DNA from: Prostheceraeus crozeri
Taxonomy: Eukaryota > Platyhelminthes > Polycladida > Euryleptidae
Direction of reading: 5' to 3'
DNA: 64,000 nt
Assembly: GCA_907163375.1 (NCBI GenBank)
Contig: CAJQUW010004739.1
Location: forward strand, 183,501 to 247,500
The notes beneath the pieces were generated by a model, which had not been told where the DNA came from, did no database searches, and was given only the letters and a program-made list of their open reading frames with translations. Of the stretch, positions 1-10,639 are shown one piece after another (within the stretch, counting starts at the first letter, position 1; each line of letters starts with the position of its first letter). A program made the position numbers and the translations under genes.

Positions 1-60
1 ATCTGCTTCAATTTGCTTCTACAGGTACCGGTACCTTGGAATATGTGTTAGAAGATAAGT

Positions 61-177
61 ATGCGTAAACGTGCATTTGATATAGATACTTTAATTTCTA
101 TGCATATTCACACGAGAGTTCTTCGAAAGAAGGGTTCGCCTATTGATGAAAAATATGAAAATTTGTATGAGACTTGA
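61..177 (+). other. Short open frame upstream of PLE, unassigned
   Basis: A 38-codon frame starts with ATG at 61 and ends at a TGA at 175-177. The peptide is basic and charged, with a KYENLYET end, and I do not recognise it. It sits just outside the inverted terminus of the Penelope-like element that begins at 204. It could be an exon piece, part of an older repeat, or chance. Nothing upstream settles whether it is spliced. Confidence 0.12.
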
Positions 178-203
178 TGCAGCGATCGGCTGGTGCAATT
201 GAC

Positions 204-246
204 TGATTAGCGTTCTGAAGCAATGACAAAACAAGACACATTACAC
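204..246 (+). repeat. Left terminal inverted repeat of PLE
   Basis: This 43-bp segment begins TGATTAGCGTTCTGAAGC and is the exact reverse complement of 2591-2633. No mismatch is visible by eye. Confidence 0.92.
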
Positions 247-253
247 ACATGCA

Positions 254-328
254 ATTACTTTTAATTGCATCTAAGTTCGGTATTTTGTTCAGTTCAAAAT
301 ACCGAACTTAGATGCAATTAAAAGTAAT
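254..328. repeat. 34-bp-arm hairpin in PLE 5' region
   Basis: The arms 254-287 and 295-328 are exact reverse complements separated by a 7-nt loop (TTCAGTT). The hairpin lies between the left terminal repeat and the first coding sequence of the PLE. It may be part of an inverted pseudo-LTR arrangement, or it may form an RNA structure near the 5' end. The function is inferred; the hairpin itself is seen directly. Confidence 0.9.
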
Positions 329-329
329 G

Positions 330-1992
330 TAGAAAATTACCACAAACTGACCCTTGAGTCACATATTAAGTATGTCAAGCGTGAAATAAAAATTAATGAT
401 CGCAAATATAAAGTACGCAATGACAGCTTACGCAGTAAATTGTCTTGGTTACGTATGTGCATTCTGGATATGATGATACTGGCAGAAGTTAAAAGTAAAA
501 TGAAAACTCACACAATGAGACATAATTCTAAAATTTCCAAACTATGGCTGGAACAGAGATTGCCAGCACCGGACTGTATAGTCAATAAAAGCAAATACGT
601 GCTCTCTCCTATTGAGAATGAGACACTAAGATTTGGTTTAAAAAACAGCATCATACCAAAAAAGACCGATAATTTTGGAATAAAGTACCAAAGAGAAAAA
701 ACCATTACTGCGAATTGCAAAGACAATGAAGAATTATCAGTAACACAGGCGCTAAAACAAGATATCATAGCAACAGTTAACAACTTCGAAAATAATGCAA
801 AAAGTGAGTACCGCAGTAATACAAATAAAAGGCTACACAGAACACTGACTAAGATAGCAAAAATGAAAAATTTGAAAATTTGCTCATTTGATAAAGGTAA
901 CGGTATTGTACTTGTAGATGCTGATGAATACTTTAACAAATTAGACGTAATTATTAATGATACCTCTAAGTTTAAAAAAGTACAAGTACCAGATGATTAA
1001 AAAAGCACCCTAACATTATGGAAGAAGGCAGATTGTATCGATACTTAGTAAAATATGTAAAACGGTACATCACTGAAGACACATACAAGTACATTATGCC
1101 ATCTGGTAGTGAACCAGCTAAAATGTACGGTACGATAAAAGTACATAAAACTAACGCTCCTGCTCGACCAATTGTCAGTACAAGAGGGTCGTACAATTAC
1201 AATTTGGCCAAGTACCTCGATACAATTAGTAAAACACACACATCAAAAAACTACTTGCGAGTCAACACAGCTGAATTTATTGACAGAATTAAAGAAAAAC
1301 AGTCGGTATTTAATAAGAATACTGTCTTAGTGAGTTTTGACGTGGAATCACTGTTTACCAATGTACCTGTAGATGAAGTTATTAACATAGCAGCTAACCT
1401 AGTATACAGTAGTAATTCAAACAACAAACCGCGATACGGTAAAGATGTTTTCATAAAACTTTGTAAATTCGCTACACAAGGTAGCTTTATGTACAATGAT
1501 AATATGTATACTCAAACAGATGGAGTTTCGATGGGTTCACCGTTGGCACCAACGCTTGCCAATCTCTTCCTAGCAGAATTAGAACAAGGTTGGATGGGAG
1601 AACAATTTTCGCCCCTGTTCTACTCCAGATATGTAGATGACTGCATATGCGTATTTGATAACGTAGACAAAATTCACAAATTCCATGAGTACCTAAACAG
1701 ACAACATCCTAACCTAAAATTCACCACTGAAGTGGGCAACAACAAGTTACCTTTCCTAGATGTGTATATTAACACTGAAGATACTTTACAAACTTCCATT
1801 TACCGTAAAGATACGTATACTGGCCTCTTATTAAATTACAATTCTGTTTGCCCTAGGCAATGGAAAGTTGGACTTATTAATGGGATGTTACATCGAGCAT
1901 ATACAGTATCAAACTGCTGGGAAATGTTTCATAACGAAGTAAAAAACATGACCAGTATTTTTCAGAAAAACGGCTACCCACGGGTACAGTAG
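330..1992 (+). pseudogene. PLE N-terminal region and reverse transcriptase
   Basis: Open sequence runs from about 330 to 1000 and, in a second frame, from 1018 to 1992. The first part is Lys/Asn-rich and ends in CSFDKGNGIVLVDADEYFNK, a typical PLE lead-in to the fingers domain. The second part, 324 codons, contains GTIKVHKTNAPARPIVS, SFDVESLFTNVP, GVSMGSPLAPTLANLFLAE and the catalytic YVDD at codons 205-208 (about 1630-1641). It continues into the PLE thumb motif NNKLPFLDVYI. The RT core looks well preserved. The change of frame between the two parts marks the copy as broken unless the consensus shares it. Confidence 0.85.
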
Positions 1993-2030
1993 AAAAAATC
2001 GTACGTAACTTTCTTAACAAAAAGAATACA

Positions 2031-2551
2031 GTGATTTCCAACGGGCACAATGATACATGTACGAGTACAGCAGATGCACATGTAAACTATACAGTACTAC
2101 CGTATATTGGTCAACCATCGCTTACATTACGGAATAATTTGATGAAAATATACAAAAGATACGGTATCAACTCTAAGATTGTATTCAACACTACGAAAGT
2201 AAAATCATACTTCTCTTTGAAATGCAAATCGGGACCTTTGCTGAAGTCTTGTGTGGTCTATGAATTCACATGCTTGGGTGATCCAAGCAGCCAATATATT
2301 GGCAAACCAAACGAAGACTCCAACAAAGGATCGAAGAACATAGAAGTACAGATACAGCAATTTACAAACATGTCAATACATGTAATCATTGTACGTATGA
2401 TATAAGTAATCAATTTCGCATAAGGTATAAAGGTAACAGTAATTATCATATAAATGTTGTAGAAGCTTTAATGATAAAAGAGTATCAACCTAAGATCAAT
2501 CACACTGCAGATTACAACGGTATGTCATACCTCCTAAAGGTTTTTAAATAA
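2031..2551 (+). pseudogene. PLE GIY-YIG-type endonuclease C-terminus
   Basis: The segment begins with a linker containing VLPYIGQPSLTLRNNLMKIY, followed by the CVVYEFTC and QYIGK signature of PLE GIY-YIG nucleases. The domain ends near 2551 with MIKEYQPKINHT. This domain nicks the target to prime reverse transcription in canonical PLEs. The frame changes once within the domain. The assignment rests on motif order and on the adjacent RT. Confidence 0.78.
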
Positions 2552-2590
2552 ATAATTGCTTTTCCTACTAGCTTAAATTCTTGCAAATTC

Positions 2591-2633
2591 GTGTAATGTG
2601 TCTTGTTTTGTCATTGCTTCAGAACGCTAATCA
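2591..2633 (-). repeat. Right terminal inverted repeat of PLE
   Basis: Exact reverse complement of 204-246. It lies 40 bp beyond the end of the endonuclease frame. Confidence 0.92.
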
Positions 2634-5600
2634 TGAAAATTTGTGTCTTAACTTATATAAATCTTTATCTATTACACCATACATGTACTTCAGAAAGTTA
2701 TCTACAAGGAGAGGGTGCGTAAGCGCGTTTTCGATCTATCGGCTTGATCACCTACGAGTTTTTACAAGAAGGTAGCTGCAAAAAATTATCGTTTATTGAT
2801 GGCAAAACTCGCACACTTGCAACTTAGCTTGCAGAAATCTGCATCAGTTTTCATCTGCAGATAGCTGCAACTGTTTTTGAACTGGTGACTGAGAAATCTA
2901 GCCACTTGGAAACCACATAACAGAAACAATGCTGGCATTGGTGAGAGCCATGTGGAAGGTAAATGCATTAACTGAGACAAAGCTGCAACGCTTCATTTTG
3001 ATTGGCTGTTGTCATTTTTATCTGCGATCTCATTGGAGTAAACGTGCTTTTATATTTCGAAAGGACTCTTGACTTCAAGCGGAAGGTTCAGGGTGTTTCC
3101 ATAATTGATTTCCTAGATTTTTGATATTTTGACAAGGGATTCTTTCTCTACTAGATGAACCCACTCTTGAAACTATTGCAATTTGTGGCCGGTTGAAGTG
3201 TAATTATATAACCCTCAGGTTTATTTCACACCTATAAGAAAAGTATGTATACTGATACTAGCTGACGACTATACTGATACTATACTGTATGCTGACGACT
3301 ATTAGATTAGAAGTTGTCAATGACTTCACCAAATGAACAGACTTAGGCTAATGTATGCTTCGCACTCATGACTTGCCTTATCATGTGTGTACACGTACAT
3401 GTAAATGTTATTCATTTAAAAAGTTGTGAGTGAAGCACAAACTCCATTATTTATTCGTCGTAGTAGGCTACTTCTTCGTGCAAAATCGTAGACAAAAAAT
3501 TGGTGAGCGACTAGCTGTCAATTATTTTGTATTGAGGTACTTTGAGAAATTCAAGATTCAAAGAGTCAGCATTTTAATGAATATGAAAACATTATAAGTT
3601 TATTTACAGAGCAATTCAATGGTTTTGTTGACTACAATTTCAAAGCAGGAATTCTTTCAGACATAGATTTTTTTTAATTGGCTCAAGTTTCATTCCTATT
3701 CAGAACTGCGTCAAGGAAGCCAACCATATTTGTTTTCGGTTATCGAGTTCACGAGGACTAGGACGATTGGATAGTACTGAGTCAACTAATGCCATCATTC
3801 CTGATAAAGCGAGTTAATTATTTTTGTTTTTGCGTTTGAATGGCATTTGACGTTTGTTCTGACAGCATATGCTGAACAATGCATGCTGTGCTTGCGTCTG
3901 GAACTTGTTAAATATATTAGCTTCGTACTAGCATTTCAGACTACTTGTTCTCACGGCACAAATAACTTTGGAAGTAATAAAATCAATAAGCCCCTGATGT
4001 CCCTGTCTAGTAAAATCTTAATTCCGTCGAAATGTTGCTTGTGTGAGCTAATAAAACGAGAATGAGCCAAAAAATTTACTTGCCATAAATTGCAAATACT
4101 TTCAAGACCGATTTCATTCTGCATAGAAGAAGTCAATTATTGACATGTCAAAAATCTAGAAAAATCTTGTCGGTGAAATCTACTCGAATTTTCAGTTGAT
4201 GTCACTTGACTTTTCAAAATATAATCACAGGCATGAGCCTCAGGAAATTACTCTAAAGAAATTTCGGACGAGCTTCCTGACAACCAATTGAATTGGGGAA
4301 AAATCATGCGCTACAAGTTTGCTCCTGTCCTAATGTTCATGTAGCTTCCAGAGTGATCTCATTAATACCAACTGTAATTTCTGAAATATTTTTTGCTAAA
4401 ACAATTACTATTTCTCGGTCAGTTCAGACATGCGCATACATATCTATAGACATAAACGGATGCTGATTTGTGCAAGTGAATTCATGAATCTGTATGTTTA
4501 TCCGATAAGCGATCATTTTTTGCAAACGCATGGAATGGGGGTACTTTGAAGCTATAGCTGTACTAAACACAAAATGCGAGTAAGCGCATTTTCTGTCTTA
4601 TTAGTATACCCTGATGCAAAGAATCAGTAACTCAGATGCATAGTAATCTTCATCCGAACTAAAGATATCCAAAATCAATAAGATAATTCGAAACTTGTTT
4701 TCAGAGCTCGGCCTCAAAATTCGAACACTGACCATTGATAGAATGTATGTGCATAGACAACCGGCTGAAAAAAAAAACGGTCTACCAACAATAAATTAAT
4801 GTGCAAGCCGAGACCCCGATATGAAATAGTACATTTTTAAAATTTTTTCCAAACAAATTGCAGCCACATGGTTCTTCCCTGATGACTCCATACATAGCAA
4901 TCTTATTTTGGTTCCTTGGGTTTCTTGATTTTTACCATTTGTAATTTCTAGGTAGCTTCTCGTCATGTCTATGACGAACTCTCATTTTAGTTCTTAAATT
5001 GTAAAATATAATTGATCATAAGTTTTTATTCATTCCCTTCTCGTCTTAAGTTGGGTCGGCTAGCCTTTATATGTATTTCGCTTCCTAATCTCTACTGGGG
5101 TAGGCTGCTCTATGTTATTAGTATTAATTTATATTCATTCGCTCTTGACTTTGAGTTACCTAATTATTTGCACGATTCTCCATTAGGGTAGATGTTTAAC
5201 TTTGGTATCTTCCGTCCCCTGGATCCTTCGAATGTTTTACCGTGACGTGTTTTTAAATTTAATCATTTGCTGCAAACTTTATTTTTGCTGTACTCAATTA
5301 AAAAGATTGAAATGTTAGTAATCTAATTTTGAAGTTGTCTCTCTTTAAAATCATCCTTGTGTTTGACAATATTTCCGGTTAGCCGAGACAGGAGAGAACA
5401 TTCGCCTCACAAAAAGCTACTTATCGTGCCGGGAATTAAGATGCTGCGCTTAAAATTTAAATAATGCGAAGATGAGTCTGACATGAAACCATGAACATTC
5501 TTCGCTTTTTACGGCTTCTGAGATCCATACGGTTTTTGTACATGGATATCTAAGGTATGTACATTTCTGAGGAATATTCTCTACAATGTGTTCAAGCAGC

Positions 5601-5929
5601 ATTCTAAAGAAGTCTGCCTGGTTTTAAAAAACACAATATTATCCTTCTGATTTGTTCAGTCAAATTATTGTCTCTGAAAGGTTAAAACCCTGAGCTAGTA
5701 CTGTAACTTGATGACAATGATGAGACATAAACTTCTGCCAAAGAATGATAGACTGACTCATTTTTGAAGTAATTGACATTAACACTGGAAGCGCCAATAA
5801 CTTACAACCCATCGAAACGCCGTCTGAGTCAATTTTAGCTCATGACCTTTTTCATTTTTTTAAAATGTTTTTGCATTTAAAAACAATGAAATTAAATAAA
5901 CGATAGATCAAATTCCCATGCAAAAGATG
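2634..5929. other. Intergenic, no gene recognised
   Basis: AT-rich sequence with several short open frames (for example 2786-2980 minus and 3847-4065 plus) that lack recognisable motifs. A short tandem of GCTGACGACTAT units lies near 3245-3305. Upstream exons of the gene ending at 8443 may lie here, but I could not place one with confidence. Confidence 0.5.
5158..5270 (+). repeat. Dispersed repeat, partner at 63591-63700
   Basis: About 110 bp align in direct orientation with 63591-63700. Both contain ACCTAATTATTT, GATTCTCCA and CCTGGATCCTTCGAAT, with scattered substitutions. It is an interspersed repeat family of unknown class and has no coding sequence that I can see. Confidence 0.8.
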
Positions 5930-6002
5930 TGCGGCTGGTAGGATTCGAACCTACGATCAAAATTAACGAGACCTGTGCTCTATCAACTGAACTACGAGTC
6001 AC
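5930..6002 (-). tRNA. tRNA-Thr (CGU)-like gene or pseudogene
   Basis: On the minus strand the sequence reads as a tRNA: an A-box region TAGTTCAGTTGATAGAGC, an anticodon loop CTCGTTA with anticodon CGU, a T-arm GTAGGTTCGAATCCTAC and a 3' acceptor CAGCCGC plus A. A TTTT run follows within a few bases and could act as a Pol III terminator. The anticodon stem is weak, with G-U pairs and one mismatch, and the acceptor stem seems to need an extra base and a mismatch. A decayed copy or a tRNA-derived repeat head is therefore quite possible. Confidence 0.5.
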
Positions 6003-6174
6003 TTATGCGACTTTGTCAATTGGCAGGATCAAAACCTCACCACCACATGGCAATTTTATTCAATTTTTTTCAAGTAATTTAACTCCGATCATGTTGCATG
6101 TTAGCTGTGATGTGATAAATTACTATCCACCCTGACATTTAATACAAAAATAAGTGAATGTGCTTTATTTTCAG

Positions 6175-6286
6175 AGCGAGAGGTTCTTCTCAAGTTCTTC
6201 CATACACTATCTGGAAATAAAAAAATATCTCCTGCAGAAGAGGAAAAGAAGGAATTGATTTTCAAAGTAATGGAAGCTTTTAAACG
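6175..6286 (+). CDS. Internal exon of an unrecognised host gene
   Basis: The exon follows a good acceptor (GCTTTATTTTCAG, ending at 6174) and precedes a donor (ACG|GTAATG) at 6287. It is open in the frame that reads EREVLLKFFHTLSGNKK, then a Glu/Lys-rich stretch, then IFKVMEAFKR. The upstream intron is phase 1 and the downstream intron phase 2. Phase 2 matches exactly the exon starting at 8194, so the junction codon is Arg. The product is soluble-looking and charged, with no signal peptide or membrane segment visible. Earlier exons must lie upstream, probably outside the recognisable part of the window. Function is unknown. Confidence 0.7.
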
Positions 6287-8193
6287 GTAATGAAAAATCT
6301 TTATTGATAAAACGCTGATTGCTTTAAGATTTCAAGCCGGCTACGTAATTGTCGATTTACATTGGAAGCTGACACCCAGTTAATAGTTTTAAAAGATTTT
6401 TGATAAAGTGAGCTATTGTTAGATCAATGCATGAAACTGTCAGATGAAATAAGAATATTGAGCATTTTGAACTGAACAACCCGAAGCATGTTTGAGGCTG
6501 CACGTACATCAGAGCTGGACGTAGATGCGAATTTCATCCCAATTCGAACAAAGCGACTCATTTCAACATCGGGTTCAGCATTGGGTCTCCGCGAGCCTTA
6601 TCCGCAGGTCCTCGACCTATGTACGAGTATGTGCAGCTCAGCGTGTACCAAAGACAAAAAGCTTTGATTCAGGAAAGAATTTGTCTGCTTAAATCAAAGC
6701 TCAACAAATGAAATCTATTGGAATTCAACGTTACATCCAGATCAACTTCAGTGAATTCTACGACGGGTAGTGAATGCTAATGATTCAACATGGAGTGTGA
6801 CACGCCTCTTCCTGACACGCCAAATTGCAGAAGAATATCAAATTTGTACTGCGTTCCTGAGGCGATAAATTGCATAAAGGAATGGGAACAGAAGGCTGTT
6901 GCAGTCATCTAGAGTATCCATGCGTAACAAAAAATCGTTTTTCTCCAGGAATTCGCTCACTTCTCGCTACAACCCAACTTCGCGGCTGGGCGGTTGCCCC
7001 CCCCCACGCGGTGGCCCTATAAGCAATATTATAACACGACATTTCCATTAAAAGTTGTGGTGGAAGTTTTCACAGGCCGCATGCTCTTCCTGACGCCTAA
7101 CTACTGCTATTAGTTGTGGACTACTGCCGTACAAGGTTAAAGAGGCCCATCCACCCATTTGTTTTTCTGTCCGAGCTTCCTTTTCGTAGCCTTTGCTTGG
7201 CGAAGCATAAGCTTGCATTAGGAATGAAAAGGAATGAAGATAGCATTAGGCCAATGTTCAGCTTGTTTATTATCATTTTTCCATCTAAATTATGCAGCTT
7301 GCTGTTGCAAAAATAATTTTCTTGCTTTTGTTGACTGTTTTAACAGTGATCTGCCTAAAATATTAGCAGACTTTGTAGACTTAGATTATCATGGATCTTA
7401 ACTCTAGCAATCACTTCTATTGAAAGCATGATGTACATTTCTGTTAAATACACGCAAACTTATATAGTTCGAGTAGCAACATCATGTGATGCAAGAATCA
7501 GGACACATTTAAATAAAATGAGTACTAATGCAACTAATCGACGGAATGACTTATTGTCATCTAAATGTAAAGAAACATTTGCTTGACTATAGCTTAATAA
7601 ACGATTCCAAGCGGACCATCAGATTGGCTACTTGTTTTACATAACATTCGTATTTTTGTATTCTATTTGTTAATTATTTTTATTTCATTTCGATCGTATT
7701 TTATTTTGCATTCTACTTTTTCTACAATGACGATATTTGGCATTTGAGATTTTCATTTGATCTGTGCTCGGTTACTAACTTTTGTGCGGCACATTATCTT
7801 TTTTCAAAAGTGGAGTGCCTTTGCCATATTATATATGCATATATATATACATATATATTCGTAAAACAAGCACAGAAGTTGGAGAAAAGGACAAGTGTCA
7901 TATGTGAGTCAGGAAGATGTTGTTTTGATTATAGTCTTAGTTCAGCTTCTTGCATCCATACGGGTGGAATGTCTGGTCCACGTTTACCATATCCCCGCGT
8001 ATGGCCACTTCGCTGCAGGACAGGACGTGCTCAGCCTCTCCACAGAAATTTGCCATCTTAAATGAAGCTTAGTTTTATCTGAGATATGCCATTTAAGCCA
8101 AATAATTTTCTGATACTGTCACCCTGTTGTAAAATATGCTGCCTCATTACACCCAGTATTACAAAAACTGAAAATTCACATTTTTTCTTTCAG
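6287..8193 (+). other. Intron of the 6175-8443 gene
   Basis: A GT-AG intron of 1907 bp is inferred from the in-phase exons on both sides; it begins GTAATG and ends TTTCTTTCAG. It contains a poly-C run near 7000 and an (AT)n-like tract at about 7829-7858. The open frames inside it (7116-7316, 7744-8061) show no recognisable motif and are probably chance. Confidence 0.65.
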
Positions 8194-8443
8194 GGGACGT
8201 GCTAGCTACGTCTCTCAATCTCGTCCACATTTTACGAAAGGTGACGGATTATCTAAACTGAAACACATGCGTATTCTTACGCCAAATACACGAAAAAATC
8301 GATGGATGCATACTACCTGGCATCATTTACCGACTTATGACGAGAAGAAAGCATGGGAAAACGTCAGCTCTCACTATGAGCGACCACATCTACCAGTACC
8401 TCGCCATTTTACGATACATCCAGATTGGGGATCCGGATCGTAA
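8194..8443 (+). CDS. Terminal exon of an unrecognised basic host protein
   Basis: The exon begins after TTTTTTCTTTCAG and stays open for 82 codons beyond the split Arg codon, to a TAA at 8441-8443. The peptide contains GRASYVSQSRPHFTKGDG, then RILTPNTRKNRWMHTTWHH, then a Tyr/Pro/His-rich tail ending FTIHPDWGSGS. Many Trp, His, Tyr and Pro residues in short motifs recall small structural or ciliary microtubule-associated proteins, but that resemblance is only stylistic. I do not recognise the family. The exact phase fit with 6175-6286 argues for a real spliced gene. No clear AATAAA is seen just downstream. Confidence 0.72.
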
Positions 8444-9439
8444 TCCGTATTTCCAAGGCAGTGTCCGACTGATATTGACAACTTTAAAGGAAGTCAGCGG
8501 GCTCACAGGCCCGCTTGTGTGTGTCTTAATCTTTCAGTGTGAACGCGTGAAGTTATTTTTGACTGTCAGTGGAGCTGTGGTAAAATGTCCTATTTTTTAA
8601 ATAGTTAAAATATTTCTTATTCCGTTTTGTTCATAATCAACAATCTATTTTTGGAGCTTGAATTTACTAAAGCTGTTTTTATGTATATTTCGGTAATTTT
8701 TTGAATGCAAAAGAACAGATGATTTTGAGTACTTTGATATTTTCTCTTATAAATAGGATCTGTTTACTATTCTCATCATTAGTCAGCATCTCTCTGTTTG
8801 TCCCCGGTCATGTTCTAGACTAAATTCCGGGCTATTTTTGCAAAAAATCAGAGCCACAAATTCCCCGATGGCCTTGGTTAGTCATTAGCATAGTTCCCAA
8901 TGCAGTCATCAGCGACTGTAGTCTGTGGCTTATAGAATTCCTAGACACCATTTTGCTGACAACTATTTTGAATATTCTTCACTTTGCTTTGCTTTGTAGC
9001 TGACACATATACATTCATTTTGTGTGTGTGTTAGTCCAGAGCGGACATCATCATATCCCAGCCATTGTATGCAATCGTAGAAAGCGATAGAGATTGACAT
9101 AGATATTCTCCTCTTTTTGGCTTGTTTGATTGACCAAGCGCGCATTGCAGAAGCGACTCGTTTCAACGAACCCACAAACCTCAGCGGTCAGATTGCAGGC
9201 AGGCAGGCCTGTCAAATGAAAAATGCGCATATTTAACTCATTTTTCCTTCGTGATCAATTCGTCAAAAGGAAATATTATTCACACCGTTCCACTCCTCAC
9301 GATCTAGATTTATTGACTGTACACGTATATGTTTATTGTGGCGTCCATCTTCAGGTTCGCCAGAATTCAGACTTGAATTTGTATTACGTTCAATGGAAAG
9401 TTGATCTTCTTGCCCTCGAGATGTACCCACCTTACGCTA
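8444..9439. other. 3' flank, no gene recognised
   Basis: Presumed 3' UTR and intergenic DNA. There is a short GCAGGCAGGCAGG run near 9196. No motif-bearing frame was found on either strand. Confidence 0.5.
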
Positions 9440-9560
9440 CACTAGCTCTCGAGGTGTGCGAATCCGATCCGAAGTCAGATCGAATTGGATTCGGATCGAT
9501 CATTTCGGACTCAGATTGGATTCAGATTGCGACAATGAACTTCGGATCGGACATGCACTG
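9440..9560. repeat. GATCCGAA/TCGGATC-rich island
   Basis: An imperfect low-complexity tract of CGAATCC, GATCCGAAG and TTCGGATC words gives many small inverted pairs. The apparent open frame through it is composition-driven. It resembles the subterminal repeats of non-autonomous hAT elements but no end pair was confirmed. Confidence 0.55.
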
Positions 9561-9659
9561 TGTCTTCAATGCAACTCAGCAAAATACTTTAATTACGTGA
9601 CAAAACATGACATGCGGCACTTATTCCACATTTCAAACTTGGGGACATGGAGACATTTA

Positions 9660-10460
9660 TGATAGGCCACTGGTTATTCCATTTGCTATACATATGCAGG
9701 TAGCCTACATTCAGGTAGGCTATTACATCACAGCTCAATATATCCTTCAAATAACGACATTTCATAAATCATAAAATCATCAGGCTAATCAAGCCATCCA
9801 AAAATGTTGAACCCCGTGTCCTATCATTCGAGTCTATATACATGTGCATGTACAGTACATAAAAGGAACCAATCTGAATGATTATTAAGATAATTCCCCA
9901 AGAATTTAATAGCACTATGTCTAACATTGAAGACGAGACCAGTATTTTAACCGGTAGCAATAATAGACCTACATTTAATAAGCTGCATTTAGGCTAGCAT
10001 AATAACCTATTCACAAGATTCAATACCCTAATGGGCCTACAAGTTTTAGGGCCGACCAATTGTGGTAGCCTAGGCATTAGGTTAGTGATTTTAATACAAA
10101 GCTATAAGCGATAAACCCTGGTGCATCGGTAGTTAAACTATAGGCCAAAGGCCTAAAAAATGTAGCTATGCATTCCGTAGGGCTGCGTAGCTACTTGTTT
10201 TGGCTAAAACTCTGCAGCATGCAGGTTATCAATTATTGACTAGGCCTAGAGTAAACGATTTACAAAATCATTATGGAAATGATTGTCTAATATCATATTC
10301 AACTCTTGCCACTTGGTAACCATGTAGGGCCTCGGTAGGCTATATAGCAACATGTAGGTCTATTCGAACGACGTAGCCTATATGCCTATACACGTGAGTT
10401 AACCTATAGGCCTAGCCGGCTATTCCTATAGCACATTTACAGGTGGCCTACATAGGTATA
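9660..10460. repeat. AGGCCTA/TAGGCT-rich tract
   Basis: Over about 800 bp the words TAGGCCTA, GTAGCCTA, GGCTAT and AGGCCTAC recur many times in both orientations, far above their frequency elsewhere in the window. No open frame of note. It looks like degenerate simple-sequence DNA that has spread locally. Confidence 0.6.
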
Positions 10461-10544
10461 CGTCATCAATAATTTAACAAGTGACAGCTGTCATGTGATA
10501 TTAGAGATACGCGAAAGTGATAGAATTGAAAAATTCCAGTGCGG

Positions 10545-10620
10545 AGCGCTGTACGCGGAAGACTCGGACAAACCCGGACTCGTAGGACCCGGACGGACCC
10601 GGGTACCCGGATTCAACCGT
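10545..10620. repeat. CCCGGAC-type GC-rich island
   Basis: A short, strongly GC-rich tract of CCCGGAC, GACCCGG and GGGTACCCGG words stands in AT-rich DNA. Similar islands occur at 25500-25620 and 51100-51255. Confidence 0.6.
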
Positions 10621-10639
10621 GCAAATGGTTAATTAACTA

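Larger units (their letters stand above)
204..2633 (+). mobile_element. Penelope-like retroelement (PLE) with 43-bp terminal inverted repeats
   Basis: The span is bounded by perfect 43-bp inverted repeats (204-246 and 2591-2633). Between them lies PLE-type coding sequence: an N-terminal basic region (about 330-1000), a reverse transcriptase (about 1018-1990) and a GIY-YIG endonuclease-like C-terminus (about 2030-2551). Diagnostic RT pieces are SFDVESLFTNVPVDE, GVSMGSPLAPTLAN and YVDD. The C-terminal part holds a YIG core and ends in a conserved-looking EALMIKEYQPKINHT stretch. PLEs copy by reverse transcription and are known for terminal repeats in direct or inverted order. The frame is interrupted in a few places, so this copy is probably dead but fairly young. 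At 2.43 kb it is near full length for a compact PLE. Confidence 0.88.

Noticed and set aside
3847-4136. Overlapping short open frames on both strands
   Set aside because: No motif, no signal or splice support; opposite-strand frames overlap as expected by chance in AT-rich DNA.
7116-8061. Open frames within the proposed intron
   Set aside because: Neither has recognisable domains, and an in-phase splice joins the flanking exons across them.
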